DNA of 64,000 nucleotides from Rhabdophis nuchalis (taxonomy: Eukaryota; Chordata; Lepidosauria; Squamata; Natricidae). The stretch spans positions 373,222,419 through 373,286,418 of the forward strand of contig CM077643.1 in NCBI GenBank assembly GCA_039707465.1. Reading direction: 5' to 3'. Positions 1 to 11,040 of this stretch are shown here, piece after piece (the stretch's first letter is position 1; the number at the start of each line of letters is the position of its first letter). A program made the position numbers and the translations under genes. The notes below the pieces were generated by a model. That model was not told the origin of the DNA. It ran no database searches and saw nothing but the letters and a program-made list of their open reading frames with translations.

Positions 1-211
1 TTGTATTTCAAAGATGCAAAAATAGAGAATTAATAACCAATCAATCTAGCTTATTTAAATCACATTGGCTAGCAATGTGCAAGAGACATACTTACCATTA
101 ACATAACTACTAATTAACTTAGAGATTTATAGTAAAGAAAGTAGTTAATAGGCTAATACAGAAAGAGAGGGATAAAGAAAAAGGGATGGGCAGAGGGAGG
201 AGGAAGGTGAG

Positions 212-290
212 AAGGAAGGAAGGAAGGAAGGAAGGAAGGAAGGAAGGAAGGAAGGAAGGAAGGAAGGAAGGAAGGAAGGAAGGAAGGAAG
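212..290 (+). repeat. (GGAA)n microsatellite
   Basis: About 79 bp of uninterrupted GGAA units. The duplicate at 38735-38805 is about 71 bp, so the array has changed length since duplication. Frames through it give Leu-Pro-Ser-Phe repeats that are not proteins. Confidence 0.97.
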
Positions 291-943
291 TTTTGAATGC
301 TCTCTTCCAACTTTCCATAAGGAAAGTCAATGGGAAAGCTGGCAGGACATCAGGAATTGCCCCTGCTCCTTGTACATTATATCACAACAATTTTTGAATC
401 TAGAACTCTCCAATTAGATGTCTTAAAGAATGTATTTTAAATAAATCTGGGATACATTACTGCTGTGGATCAGAAATTTCATGAAGTTAATCATTTTTCT
501 CAAAGGAAAATGCTTTTGTTTTGATCTTTAAAAAAAAAACGCACACCTTCATACGATGGGAACCAGAAGGAATTACAGGTTACAATTAAAGGAGAACACT
601 TAAAATTGACTAACTGATACAGAATGAAGCACAATACGTTGACATTAGACATACTGACATATGATGTTTTTGAATAATGGTCCCAAAATATCTGCCTCTA
701 AATAAACAGTGTTTTAAAATCTTATGAAAGAGGACCACAGTTTTTCTGGACAAGATTGAGACTGATATGAAAGTTGATTTCAAAATGATAGGGGAGAAGA
801 ATGATAAAGAGAAAGATGCTATGATGGACATACAAAAGAAGCCAGCCAATGTACCTTTACTTGTTTTTCTAAGAATTTACCTAACATAATATATTTTGTC
901 ACCCTAATTCTGAAATGCTTTTGCACAATACACACACATACAC
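291..943. other. Non-coding stretch, no feature recognised
   Basis: Part of the recurring defensin-flank module up to about 450 and unassigned sequence after it. Open frames here are short, AT-rich and without recognisable domains. Confidence 0.6.
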
Positions 944-951
944 ACACACAC

Positions 952-1266
952 CAGGGGGGGGTTGCAGGTGGTATGCCCTGCTCTGTGCGTACCGGAGCAT
1001 GCCCGGAGCCCCGGATACCATTCCGGTACGGTGCTCCAGGGGGCCCGCCTGCCCACCCAAGCACCTTACTGGTCTTTTAAGCCTTTGGCACTTCCACGAA
1101 TGTGCACAGCATGTACAGTTCCTGTGCGACGCTCCTCAGAGCAGCTTGAGTGTCATAGAGGCTCGGAGAGGGGCTAAAATGCATGTGCACGCTACGCACG
1201 TCCATGTGGACACCGCTGGGCCCATTCGAACTATACCAGTTGGAACGGAATCTGGAATCCACCACT

Positions 1267-1267
<1 letters not shown>
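952..1267. mobile_element. hAT-type MITE in a CA array
   Basis: The interval begins CAGGGGGGGGTTGC and ends ATCCACCACTG. The duplicate at 39470-39786 shows the terminal inverted repeat better (CAGGGGGTGGGTTGCAGG against CAGTGGTGGGTTCCAGA). It is flanked by ACACACAC on both sides, consistent with an 8-bp hAT target duplication but uninformative because it lies in a CA array. The interior is GC-rich and has no transposase. Family assignment rests on ends and size only. Confidence 0.6.
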
Positions 1268-1304
<37 letters not shown>

Positions 1305-1318
1305 GAGAGAGAGAGAGC
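1267..1318 (+). repeat. (CA)n followed by (GA)n
   Basis: About 36 bp of CA repeats run directly into about 16 bp of GA repeats next to the MITE. Confidence 0.95.
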
Positions 1319-1866
1319 ATTTTTCGAATGTGTAGAAATCTTAGGAGCATTTGTTCACTATATCCTAAAAAATACTAATGTTGGTGTATTCCATCTCAAA
1401 TTTTAGATGAAGCATTGTATGGTATTCCATCCCAAATCCTTTAATGGGACATTAAAATTAAAGTTATTGGGTCAGATCAGAAGAGCAATGCTCAGACTGC
1501 TCGTCTTCTTTTCTGGTTCATCTGGTCTTAAAATAACATTTCAATAGACAAAAACAAGAGTGGGATGTTTGCATAGTACAGTATTAATGTGTTTTCTAAT
1601 AATAACAAACGACTTCCAATCTTTTAGGCCTGATCTGAAGCACCATCATCATTTACCTGAATGCCCTGAGGGCATGGCAGGAAGCAAAATAAGAGAAACA
1701 GTTTATGATTTCTATGCATTTACCACCTCTCCAAAAATATTGCAAATGTTTAATTGAATACATTTTATGTTTGAAAGACTTTGAAGTTAGTTTTTGTCTA
1801 AATCACCATAATCAGATTCATTCCCCAATTGCAAAAACAAAAGGTCTAATAAACAGCAAAAATACA
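1319..1866. other. Non-coding stretch, nothing recognised
   Basis: Unassigned AT-rich sequence present in both copies of the segmental duplication. The 65-codon frame at 1560-1757 has no start context, domain or splice support. Confidence 0.55.
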
Positions 1867-1874
1867 ACATAGAC

Positions 1875-2343
1875 CAGTTATGGCAAACCTTTTTCGGCTT
1901 ATGCGCCAAAAGTGGGGAAGTGCAGGGGGGTTATGCGTGGGTGTGCCACACCCATAATGCTATGTACATGACCCCAGTGCACATGCAGGCACAACCATGG
2001 CCTCAAAAGAAGACCAAAGTCCTTCTTTGGACACTGGACAGCTCACAGGGCAACACCTCACTTTTTTTAAAAATTTATTCGAATTTGTATACCGCCCTTT
2101 CTCCCTTGCGGGACTCAGGGCAGTGAAAAGACAATGATAAAAACAATAAAAACATCAGTATAAATACCTATGCTAAAAAATAAATTAAATTCTAAGCCTG
2201 CTCTAAAATGTACAATAAAACCCCAACAATACCAGATTAAAAGCTACACCAGGCCGGCCGCACGAAAAAGATGGGTCTTCATGCCCTGACAAATGGCTCC
2301 ACGTGCCACCTGTGGCACCTGTCCCACAGGTTTGCCATCACGG
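1875..2343. mobile_element. Non-autonomous hAT-like element with 8-bp TSD
   Basis: Terminal inverted repeats CAGTTATGGCAAACC and GGTTTGCCATCACGG are bounded by the perfect 8-bp direct repeat ACATAGAC (1867-1874 and 2344-2351). Length of target duplication and CAG ends fit the hAT superfamily. No transposase frame is present. It carries an L2-like 3' tail inside. The duplicate at 40392-41149 is longer by about 290 bp and also carries a hairpin MITE. Confidence 0.8.
2068..2285 (-). mobile_element. Old L2-type LINE 3' tail, antisense
   Basis: The strand reads like the 3' ends of the larger L2 copies in this window: a GGCCGGCCTGGTG-like region, then the hairpin-like 'ACCGCCCT...AGGGCGG' type tail and a short A/T-rich end. 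It is more diverged than the other tails here and lies inside the hAT-like element. Confidence 0.55.
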
Positions 2344-2351
2344 ACATAGAC

Positions 2352-4344
2352 TGTAAGCATTGTTGTGTTTTTTGCGTTAATTTGATTGTATCTGCCTGCA
2401 ATGCTCAGTCTGATGCTAAAAAGGAGGATGGTTTTATTCTGCTGATGGTAAACCTAAGTAATTTTTCCAAGAAAAGCAATGCTTTTTTATCAACTGTCCT
2501 GGGAAGAAGTAAATCCATGAACATGAATTGCATGAAATTCATAAACATATACAGTTCACAAGCTCTCAGTGCCCTAGATAGATCACAAGAAGATTTCTTT
2601 TTGAAAGGGAGGGCTGAATGTAATGCCTGTGCAATGAATTCTAAACACACTTCCGACAATCAAATCTTCAGCTTTAAAAGGAGCAATCAGTCCTTGAGTC
2701 ACTCTGGGGGTGGAGGTCCAGACTCTTTCCAGTTCTGCTGAATGAATCAGGAGAAAATACCTTTTTGCCATCTGTCAATGGAAATAATGATAATAAACTC
2801 ATGCCCACCCCTTTTTTGTTATTCATTAGAATGGAATGGAATTGCAAATTGTTAGAAATTATAGCAACCCGTTAACAGCTATCCTCCTTTTATGTTTAAA
2901 AAAAAACCATGCACATATACTTTTTGGTTGAATATAAGGAAGACTTTATTGAAATGAGGGATAACTCTTTGTGAACAAATAAACTGACTGGCAGAATTTA
3001 AAGTTGAGGAAAAATATAAGAGATTAATGCAAACATTAAGCATATTCTTTAAGGCAGCCAAGTAGAGAAGGAAATCAGAATGCTACTTCACATCTCCAAA
3101 TGGGAGCTGAGGACAATAAAACCACCCTGCAGCTTAATTATGGATTCTCTCTCTAATTCATTCCTCTCTTCATTTGACTCTGTGACTGTTGATTCCAATG
3201 GCCATTATATGTTGGTGGGCCCAGATCTTTGAATCAGCAAAGTTGGAAGGCCTTGACATTGCCAAGGTCAAAGGCAACTTAACCCAATTCCTTCTTTAGC
3301 TGCAGATGCTGTGTATGTGATTGTCAAGAAATGTTGCAATGGCTCGTTTAGAAAATCATAGAAAGTACCACGGAATTGTACCATTTTCTTTCCTTCACAA
3401 GGCAACATCTTGCCTTCCTGACTTTATCTAAGAAGACAGTGATCCCATGCACAATGTTCCCATTGTTTACAGACTAGTGCACTCCATATACTTTTACTTC
3501 ATTCAAAAATCATGACCTCTTATCAGCTGCTTGAGCAGAAGTCTTCCTTGTAATTGTTCAGTGAGTCATAACTTATCCTAGAGAATGGGATGAAGGGCTG
3601 TTCTAATCATGAAGGCAATTTCACATGGTATCAAATGAATGTTTTGAGATATATGAGCTGTGCAATGGGTGGGAACATTTACTCTTCTCCTAACCACTCA
3701 TGTTCAGAAGCCTGTGTACATACTTGCTCCATTTAGCTTTTACGCTGAACCACTTTGGATGGGCTATTAGACAAGGATATCACCAAGGAAATGATACACT
3801 TTTTGAATGCTGGCTGCAATTATCAGCTACAGCCGACATGACATTGATATAAATATGATTAAAATAAAATAAAATAAATATGTATTCTGAGAAGGTTTCC
3901 AAACCATAATCTTCCAATCAGATAAATTGGAGGGGGGGAGTTTCTGAGAGAAATATATCATTAATGTTGCTGCACTAAACCTCAGATTGCCAAAAACTGG
4001 GAAGACCTTGAATTAGTAAGAACTCTTCCTCTAGCTGACCAATAGAAGAGTATAAGAAGGCTATAAGTATTTTACTCCAATATGCTACAAATCCTGAACA
4101 AAAACAGGATTTTAGTCCTAATTAAATAAGACTATAAGGAAATAAAATAAATTGTACACCTTCTACTCTCCTCTTTTGCATAGGTGAATATAGCAAAATA
4201 AACTGTACCCTTCCTGGCACTGATATACAATATGTGTTACCCATATCAAAGGTGCAAAAATAGAGAATTAATAACCAATCAATCTGGATTATTCAAATCA
4301 CTTTGACTAACAATGTGCAAGACTTCCTTACCAGTAACATAACT
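2352..4344. repeat. Recurring defensin-locus flank module, non-coding
   Basis: From about 3120 on the sequence recurs at 5645-5851 plus 11040-12230, at 32320-32940 and at 41940-43150. It has no splice-consistent coding potential. The recurrence identifies it as the intergenic half of a tandemly duplicated gene unit. 2352-3100 is found only in the two segmental copies and shows nothing recognisable. Confidence 0.8.
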
Positions 4345-4346
4345 TA

Positions 4347-5063
4347 CTACATATTTTTCGGAGTATAAGACGCACCTTTTTTCCTCTAAAAAGAGGCTGA
4401 AAATCTGGGTGCGTCTTATACACCAAATACAGCATTTTGTGCCTCCTGAAGCCCCACCCCCTTCACCAAAATGGCCATGCATATCCTTATGGAGGTTTTC
4501 AGACAGCTCCTGGGGGCTGGGAAGGGCAGAAATGAGAAAAAAATGGGCCGTTTTTTGCCACCCACCTCCCGGTCCCCGGCAGCACTCTATAAACCTCCAT
4601 AAGGCTATGTATGCAATATTTTTGACAAAAAATGGCCTGTTTTCATGAAAAACGGACCGTTTCTGGCTCATTTTTGCCCATCCCCACCTTGCCAGAATCA
4701 CTCTGCAAGCTCTATTCATGCCTTTTATTTGAAAAGTAGGGGCCCATTTTTGTGAAAAACGGGCTGTTTTGGGGAGGTTTGCAGAGTGAAAAACTGTTTA
4801 CCCCCTTTCAGAAACCTGTTTAGTTAGAGGGATTGATGAGAATTACATTGGTCAAGTACTGTGCCAGCGGAAACAAAGTTTTAGGTGCTACAGTGATTTC
4901 CTTCTCCAGCACATGGGTAAATATACCTGGAAACATCTACCTACCTACCTACCTACCCTCTCTCTCTCCTTACCTATCTACTGTAGCTCTCTCTCTCTAT
5001 TTTTGTCTCTCTGTCCCTCTACCTACCAACCTACCTACTCTCTCTCTCCCTACCTATCTAATG

Positions 5064-5142
<79 letters not shown>

Positions 5143-5316
5143 TTATCAACCTACCTAGCTAAATATTTTCTCTCCCTCCCTCCCTATCTACTGTATTTCT
5201 CTCTCTTTCTCTCTGTATCTATCCTTCCATCTACCTATCTTTTTTTTTTTAATTGCCTCTTCAAAACCTGAGTGTGTCTTATTCTCCGGTTATGTTTTAT
5301 ACTCTGAAAAATATGG
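4347..5316. mobile_element. Non-autonomous TIR DNA transposon, probable TA target site
   Basis: The left end reads CTACATATTTTTCGGAGTAT and the inverted right end CCATATTTTTCAGAGTAT, each next to TA. The interior holds G/C-rich unique sequence and then CTAC and CT arrays, and no transposase frame. The TA target points to Tc1/mariner but the family is not confirmed. The paralogous flank at 31990-32040 lacks the insert. The copy in duplicate B starts at 43162 and is interrupted by the gypsy element. Confidence 0.6.
4937..5240 (+). repeat. CTAC/CTCT simple-sequence block
   Basis: CTAC tetranucleotides alternate with CT runs; the longest pure CT array is 5068-5140. It lies inside the TIR element. 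Confidence 0.93.
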
Positions 5317-5833
5317 TAATTAACTAAGATATTTAAAGCGAAATAGTGAAAGTAGTTAATGGGCTAATGGAGACAGAGAGGGGTGAAGGAAAATGGAGGG
5401 AGAAAGAAAGGGGGAGAGGGAGGGAGGGGGAGGGAGGGAAGGGAGGGAGGGAGGGATGTTTCCAATGCTCCCTTCCAGCTTTCCATAAGGAAAGTCAATG
5501 GGAAAGCTGGCATGACATCAGCTTTCTCCTTCTCCTTGTGCATTATACCATGACAATTTTTGAATCTAGAAGTCTCCAATTGGATATCTTAAAGAATGTA
5601 TTATCTGGTGCACATTACTGCTGTGGGGCTGAAATTTCCATGAAGTTATGGATTCTCGCTCGAATTCATTCCACTCTTCATTTGACTCTGTGACTGTTGA
5701 TTCCTATGGCCATTATGTGTTGGTGGGCCCAGATCTTTGAATCAGCAAAGTTGGAAGGCCTTGACATTGCCAAGGTCAATGGCAACTTAACCCAATTCCT
5801 TCTTTAGCTGCAGATGCAGTGTATGTGATTGTC
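5317..5833. repeat. Flank module fragment with (GGGA)n
   Basis: Continues the module seen at 31990-32500 and 38640-38960, with a G/A-rich block at 5395-5456 in place of the GGAA array. No gene. Confidence 0.8.
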
Positions 5834-6716
5834 AAGAAATGTTGCAATGGCGGGACTTCCTTCTGGCTTCGGGCGGCGACAGTCGAGTCCTGGGTCTCGT
5901 CCGCCGTTTTGTTCTTTTTGCGGCCCCAAACGGGGCGGGGTGTCCCTTTTAAGGGACCCCCCCCCGTAGGATCTGCTTGCCTGGACCTTTCCTAGCCCAG
6001 CGGCGGCCGGGGGGGTCCTTGTCTTCGATCTAGGAGGGAGAAGACATGCTGCGGGGGGCTTGGTTCCCTTCGCCAACAGAGGACGGGAGCAACAAACTGA
6101 TTTGGAGAGAGCTGGATCGTTTGAGTCGGATGGCTATGCCGGCACTCTGGCGGCGAGGTGGACTGTAAGTGACTTTGACATTTTTTGCTGGCAGCTTGAT
6201 TATAAGAAACGATGGAGGGGGTGTGTTTTTTAAACCCCCCCTCGGATTTACAGCAGCGGGGTTTTGAAATGGCTCCTCGAACTCGAGGAAGCAGATATTT
6301 CTCATCTGAACTTTGCTAAAGAAGTGAACGTTTTTTGCGGTTTGTTTCTAGATACATGGTATCGAAGTCTTGCTACATTGAAACAATTTCTTTTGTTGCT
6401 TTCTCCTGCTGGCTTCCAGATTGGGCGGGGGAAGATGGCTTCCCTTTGTTCTTAAATGACTGTGCTTTATGGAAAATTTCCGACATTCCTCTGTGACCTG
6501 GACTGTCTCTCTCTACTAGTGGATGACTTCTGATAAATGATTAATTGATTCCTTCCCTGGAATGCCTTCTTTGTCTTCATAATTGACTGGAAAATCTGCC
6601 TTTCTCTCTGGATTTTACAACTTTTATAACTTTGAACTGAACTTTGTCTCTGGACTTGCTCCACTGGCCGCACCCAAAAAACGCCATCTTATTGGCACTG
6701 ATTTAAACAGCTCACC

Positions 6717-7129
6717 ATGGCTTCCAAAAAGCAGCCAGAAAAATCAGACACAGACGCAAGATTAACAGCTATGGAAGAAGTGTTACACTCTTTGGTACTG
6801 GAAATTAAAGAGCTTAGAAAAGACCACTGCAGTTCCAAATTAGAGCTTTTGGAGACACAGAAGAAATTGATGCAGAATACACAGAAGACTGAAGAATTAG
6901 AACTGGGGCTGGCGGGGGCAAAGGGAGAGCTAAAAAATGTTAATACTGAAATTGGAGATTTGACTGGTCATATGTCTAGGATGGATTTTGAAAGGATGTC
7001 ATATTTTTTAAGATTTCCGAACATTTCTGAAGAATCTGGTGAATGCCTTCCTGATCTTATGAGCACAATTTTAGCAGACTACTTACACAAACCTAAGGAA
7101 GAGATCATGGGGGACATTGACCTGGTTTA
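6717..7129 (+). pseudogene. L1 ORF1p, N-terminal part (coiled coil and start of RRM)
   Basis: ATG at 6717 opens a frame with a charged, heptad-rich stretch over roughly residues 15-85 (coiled coil), followed by an aromatic/basic region 'RMDFERMSYFLRFPNI' typical of the L1 ORF1p RNA-recognition motif. L1 ORF1p is the trimeric RNA-binding chaperone that coats the element's transcript. The frame is cut at codon GTT-TA by the antisense L2; the track continues into L2 tail only by chance to 7229. The rest resumes in phase at 10345. Confidence 0.85.
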
Positions 7130-10100
7130 TTTATTTATTTTATTTATTTTATTAAATTTATATCCCGCTCTTCTCCAAACGGACCTAGGGCGGCGCACAG
7201 GAATGTTAAAATACATACAAAACATATAAAATTTAAAAAACTTATTCTAGTAAAACCTGTGCTAAAAGCCGAATTAAAATCCCAAATTTAAAACTGTCTA
7301 ATGGTCAATACAGGGGGTTACGCTAGGCCGGCTAGATGGAATAAATGTGTCTTCAGACACTTGCGGAAGAGGCGGAGGTCAGAGATGGTGCGGAGTTCAG
7401 GGGGTAGGTCGTTCCAGAGGGCTGGCCCAGCCACAGAGAAGGCTCTTCCCCTGGGTGTCGCCAGTCGGCATTGTCCAGCCGACGGCACCCTGAGGAGGCC
7501 CTCTCTGTGGGAGCGTATCGGTCTGAGGGATGTATGGGGCAGGAGGCGGTCTCGCACATAACTAGGCCCCGAGCCATGGAGCGCTTTAAAGATGGTCGTC
7601 AAGACCTTGAAGCGCACCCGAAAGACCACAGGGAGCCAGTGCAGCTCGTGCAGAATAGGTGTTATGTGGGAGTGTCTAGGCGCTCCCATAATCACCCGCG
7701 CGGCTGCGTTCTGGACTAGCTGCAGCTTTCGGGTGCACCTCAAGGGAAGCCCCATGTAGAGAGCATTACAGTAGTCGAGTCGAGAGGTGACGAGTGCTTG
7801 AGTGACTGTGCATAGGGCACCCCGATCCAGTAAGGGGCGCAATTGGCGCATCAAGCGTACCTGATGGAACGCCCCCCTGGCCACGGCTGCCACGTGATCT
7901 TCCATAGACAGCCGGGAATCCAGGAGGACACCCAAATTGCGCGCCCTCTCCACGGGGGCCGGTGTTTCGCCCCCAATGGCCAGTGTTGGAATAATCTGGC
8001 TGAACCGGGGCGCCGGAAGCCACAGCCACTCAGTCTTGGACGGGTTGAGCTTGAGTTTGTTACCACCCATCCAGATCCGTACGGCCTCCAAACACCGGGA
8101 TATAACCTCGACGGCATCGTTGGGGTGGTCTGGGGTGGATATGTACAACTGAGTATCATCAGCGTACAGATGATATCCCACCCCAAAACCACGGATGATC
8201 TCACCCAGTGGCTTCATATATGTGTTGAATAGTAGGGGCGAGAGGACCGACCCCTGAGGAACCCCACATATGAGGGGCCTCGAGGCCAACCTCTGCCCCC
8301 CTGTCAACACATATTGCGACCGACCAGAGAGGTAGGATGAGAACCACCGCAAAACGGTGCCTCCCAACCCCAACCCCCCCAGTCGGCGCAATAGGATACC
8401 ATGGTCGATGGTATCAAAAGCCGCTGAGAGGTCTAATAGGACTAGGATAGAGGAATGTCCTCTATCCCGCGCCCTCCAGAGATCATCAACCAACGCGACC
8501 AATGCCGTCTCGGTGCTGTGCCCGGGTCGGAAGCCGGACTGGCGCGGGTCTAGATAATCAACTTCCTCCAAGTGTTGCGGAAACTGTTGGGCCACCACAC
8601 TCTCAACAACCTTCACTAGAAAGTGGAGGTTGGAGATAGGACGATAGTTCTCTAATAATGCTGGATCCAGGGACGGCTTCTTGAGGAGGGGCCTTACTAC
8701 CGCCTCTTTCAAGACGGCAGGCAAGGACCCCTCACTCAAAGATGCATTGACAATGCCCTGGAGCCAGCCTCGTGTCGTCTCCCAGGATGCCAGTACAAGC
8801 CAGGAGGGACACGGGTCCAATAAACATGTGGTAGCCCTAAGCCTCTTTGACAACTTGTCCATATCCTCGGTGGTAACAAAATCAAACTCCTCCCAGGATG
8901 GTGTCACAAGATCAGCCTCGGCCCGCTCGACTGGACCACTGTCGATGGAGGGTAACTCGTTCCGAATCCGAGTGATTTTCTCCTGCAGATAAATCCCAAA
9001 TTCCTCTGCTCGACCCTGTAAAGGGGCTTCCCGCAGCCTCTGTTGAAGGAGGGAGCGGGTCACCCCAAACAGGGCGGCAGGGCGGTTATCTGCAGATGCA
9101 ATAAGAGTGGCACAATACTCACGTTTGGCCACTCTTAACGCCACTAAGTAAGTCCTAATATGGTCTCTCACTAGTGTTCGGTCGGCTTCGGAGCGAGAAG
9201 ATCTCCATCTGCTCTCTAGGCGTCTCTTGTGGCGCTTCATCTCCCTAAGCCCCTCGGTGAACCAAGGAGCCCAGGTGGTTCGTCGCCGCAAGAGAGGCCG
9301 CAAGGGTGCGACTCGGTCCAAGGCCCCCGTGGCCGCACTTAACCATGCGGCCACTAGGTCCTCAGTTGAGTCGCGGGGCAAGTCCACAGGAATTGGCCCA
9401 AGCTCCCTTTGGAACCTTATCGGGTCCATCAGGAGCCTGGGGCGGAACCATATAGGAATGTCCGGTTCCGCCTCCCCGCAGTGAGGTGCGGCGATCGGAA
9501 AGTCGAGCTGAAGGAGAGCATGATCTGTCCATGACAGGGGTGTGATGGCTAGATCCCCTCTTCCCAGATCACTACTCCACTGTCCCGAGACGAAGATTAG
9601 ATCCAGGGTGTGTCCGCCCTCGTGGGTAGGGCCTACAACTACTTGGGTCAGGTCCATGGCTGTCATGGAAGCCATGAACTCCCGAGCTACCCCAGAGGTT
9701 TCGCCTGCCGACAGCAGGTTAAAGTCCCCCATGACCAACAGTCTGGGGGTCTCAACCGCCACCTCGGCTATCACCTCTAGGAGCTCGGGCAGGGCTGTTG
9801 TCGTATAGCGAGGAGCCAGGTATACAACTAACACGCCCAACTGCCACCCTAGGCGCCACTTCACAAGGAGGGACTCGCACCCAGTCGTCTGAGGGATTGT
9901 GGTCTCCTTTGGCTCAAGACCTTCCCTAACCATAATCGCTACCCTCCCACCCCTCCCTAGGGCCCTAGGCTGATGAAAGACTCGGTATCCTGGTGGGCAC
10001 ATTTCTACGAGGGGATGTCCTCCCTCGTGGCCCAACCAGGTTTCCGTAATACCTACCAGATCCGGGTCCCCCTCTGACACAAGGTCTCGAATGAGGGGGG

Positions 10101-10339
10101 CTTTTTGTACCACGGACCTGGCGTTACACAACATCAGCCTAGGGCCCCGGGTCTGTGGTTCTTGCCCACCTAGTCTGCGATGGGAGCATGGGGGTTTGGA
10201 GCGCGTAACCGCCCGTAGCAAGCAGCCGCGGTCCTCCAACCAATGATGTCCACCCCGTCTCCCACCGCCCCTGCCCCTCCCCAAGACCGAACTGATGGAA
10301 AATGCCTCAATGGAAACGCCCCCCCCTCCCTCCTCCTCC
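7130..10339 (-). mobile_element. Near full-length L2-clade LINE, antisense, with 5-bp TSD GTTTA
   Basis: GTTTA occurs at 7125-7129 and 10340-10344, flanking a 3210-bp insert in the minus orientation. Its 3' end (low coordinates) is a TTTA-rich tail and the 'AGGGCGGCGCACAGG'-type motif common to all L2 copies of this subfamily in the window. The short, often imperfect target duplication and microsatellite tail fit L2. The 5' end lies about 55 bp upstream of the open frame, so part of the 5' region seen in the 16340-18560 copy is absent. Confidence 0.9.
7318..10284 (-). CDS. L2 LINE ORF2p: endonuclease plus reverse transcriptase
   Basis: A 988-codon frame with no stop or frameshift; it starts at a TTG in the track, so the true start is uncertain. 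The N-terminal third is an APE-type endonuclease: 'LMLCNARSVV', 'GITETWLG', 'VMGDFNLLSAG' and 'SWTDHALLQLDF' supply the catalytic Asn, Glu, Asp and His contexts. The centre is the reverse transcriptase: 'LLDLSAAFDTIDH' (motif A), 'GVPQGSVLSPLLF' (motif B) and 'YADDTQLY' (motif C). The C-terminal 300 residues carry the L2/CR1-group thumb and tail, ending 'CLKTHLFHLAGLA'. The enzyme nicks target DNA and primes cDNA synthesis there. It is complete enough to be possibly active, though the host insertion is antisense to the L1 ORF1 it splits. Confidence 0.88.
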   Translation of the reverse strand: MGRGRGGGRRGGHHWLEDRGCLLRAVTRSKPPCSHRRLGGQEPQTRGPRLMLCNARSVVQKAPLIRDLVSEGDPDLVGITETWLGHEGGHPLVEMCPPGYRVFHQPRALGRGGRVAIMVREGLEPKETTIPQTTGCESLLVKWRLGWQLGVLVVYLAPRYTTTALPELLEVIAEVAVETPRLLVMGDFNLLSAGETSGVAREFMASMTAMDLTQVVVGPTHEGGHTLDLIFVSGQWSSDLGRGDLAITPLSWTDHALLQLDFPIAAPHCGEAEPDIPIWFRPRLLMDPIRFQRELGPIPVDLPRDSTEDLVAAWLSAATGALDRVAPLRPLLRRRTTWAPWFTEGLREMKRHKRRLESRWRSSRSEADRTLVRDHIRTYLVALRVAKREYCATLIASADNRPAALFGVTRSLLQQRLREAPLQGRAEEFGIYLQEKITRIRNELPSIDSGPVERAEADLVTPSWEEFDFVTTEDMDKLSKRLRATTCLLDPCPSWLVLASWETTRGWLQGIVNASLSEGSLPAVLKEAVVRPLLKKPSLDPALLENYRPISNLHFLVKVVESVVAQQFPQHLEEVDYLDPRQSGFRPGHSTETALVALVDDLWRARDRGHSSILVLLDLSAAFDTIDHGILLRRLGGLGLGGTVLRWFSSYLSGRSQYVLTGGQRLASRPLICGVPQGSVLSPLLFNTYMKPLGEIIRGFGVGYHLYADDTQLYISTPDHPNDAVEVISRCLEAVRIWMGGNKLKLNPSKTEWLWLPAPRFSQIIPTLAIGGETPAPVERARNLGVLLDSRLSMEDHVAAVARGAFHQVRLMRQLRPLLDRGALCTVTQALVTSRLDYCNALYMGLPLRCTRKLQLVQNAAARVIMGAPRHSHITPILHELHWLPVVFRVRFKVLTTIFKALHGSGPSYVRDRLLPHTSLRPIRSHREGLLRVPSAGQCRLATPRGRAFSVAGPALWNDLPPELRTISDLRLFRKCLKTHLFHLAGLA

Positions 10340-10344
10340 GTTTA

Positions 10345-10786
10345 CAGAATAAATTCAGCATATGCCAGGATAAATGAACTACCCAGAGAGATACATATTA
10401 AATTTGTTAGAAGGTCTACCAGGGAGGGAATATTGAGGGCGCAGAGAGAGGGTCCGTTAATTTACCAACAAAAGGAAGTTGCTATCTTGAAGCAGATCCC
10501 AAAAAAGATTAGAGAGGTGAGGGGGAAATATTCCTTCTTATCTAAATAATTGTTTAAACAGGGGATTTGGTTCAAGTGGGTGATGCCAGAAGGGATGTTG
10601 GTGTTCTGGGAAGGAGGAAGAGTAAGGATTAAAACAATTGCTGAGGCGGAAGCCTTTCTTAAAAAACATTCCTTAATCCTAGAGGATGAAACTGGAGGAG
10701 CAGAGGGGGCCACAGCCTTGCCCACTGGGGGTCAGGGAGGAGAACAAGAAGACACAATTGCTAAGAGACTTAGATCTAAAAAATGA
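10345..10786 (+). pseudogene. L1 ORF1p, C-terminal part, with nonsense codon
   Basis: The frame resumes exactly where the L2 target duplication ends, giving 'RINSAYAR', 'IHIKFVRR' and 'KKIREVRGKYSF', the L1 ORF1p RRM and C-terminal domain. A TAA at 10547-10549 interrupts it; the same frame then runs on to 10786 with 'WVMPEGMLVFWE', characteristic of the ORF1p C-terminal domain. Together with 6717-7129 this is about 285 codons. The stop means this copy no longer makes full-length ORF1p. Confidence 0.83.
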
Positions 10787-11040
10787 CATTTTTAATACAG
10801 TATAACTTTTGTTTGGATGTTTGTACACGATTGCTAGCATAGAATTTATAACGATGTATGCACTTCTATTAACCTTGTAGTATTATTGAAATATGTATTA
10901 TCTATATTTTGTCAAGAAGCCCCGGAGGGGGCCATCGATCTCGACGTGAAAGTTCTCAAAATATTTCCCTATTTCACCTTACCCTACCCTATTCGAAAAA
11001 ATTGTAAAACTCAATAAAACTTTTTCAATATAAAAAAAAA
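10787..11040 (+). other. HAL1-like element 3' region and poly(A)
   Basis: About 250 bp with no coding frame, containing AATAAA near 11014 and ending in an A run. It joins directly to the second copy of the target duplication. The absence of any ORF2 here is the basis for the HAL1 comparison. Confidence 0.8.

Larger units (their letters stand above)
1..4781. repeat. Segmental duplication copy A (partner 38524-43606)
   Basis: Almost every base of this interval recurs in the same order and orientation from 38524, with scattered substitutions and a few indels. The internal hAT elements, the CA array and the TIR element are shared, so they predate the duplication. Position 1 corresponds to 38524, where the sequence to the left is the 3' end of a CR1; copy A therefore probably continues to the left of the window. 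The main differences are about 290 bp missing here relative to 40513-40800 and the gypsy insertion in copy B. No host gene is seen in either copy. Confidence 0.93.

Noticed and set aside
119..330. Frames rich in Leu-Pro-Ser-Phe, and similar Tyr-Leu-Pro-Thr frames at 4833-5162 and 24529-25697
   Set aside because: Translations of GGAA, CT, CTAC and CTAT microsatellites.
2271..2741. 156-codon open frame, also present at 41068-41547
   Set aside because: It starts inside a hAT-like element and L2 tail, has no domain, and its presence in both copies follows from a recent segmental duplication.
7301..9808. Plus-strand frames opposite the L2 at 7318-10284, and similar frames opposite other L2 copies
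   Set aside because: Antisense shadows of GC-rich ORF2 sequence; the L2 motifs are on the other strand.
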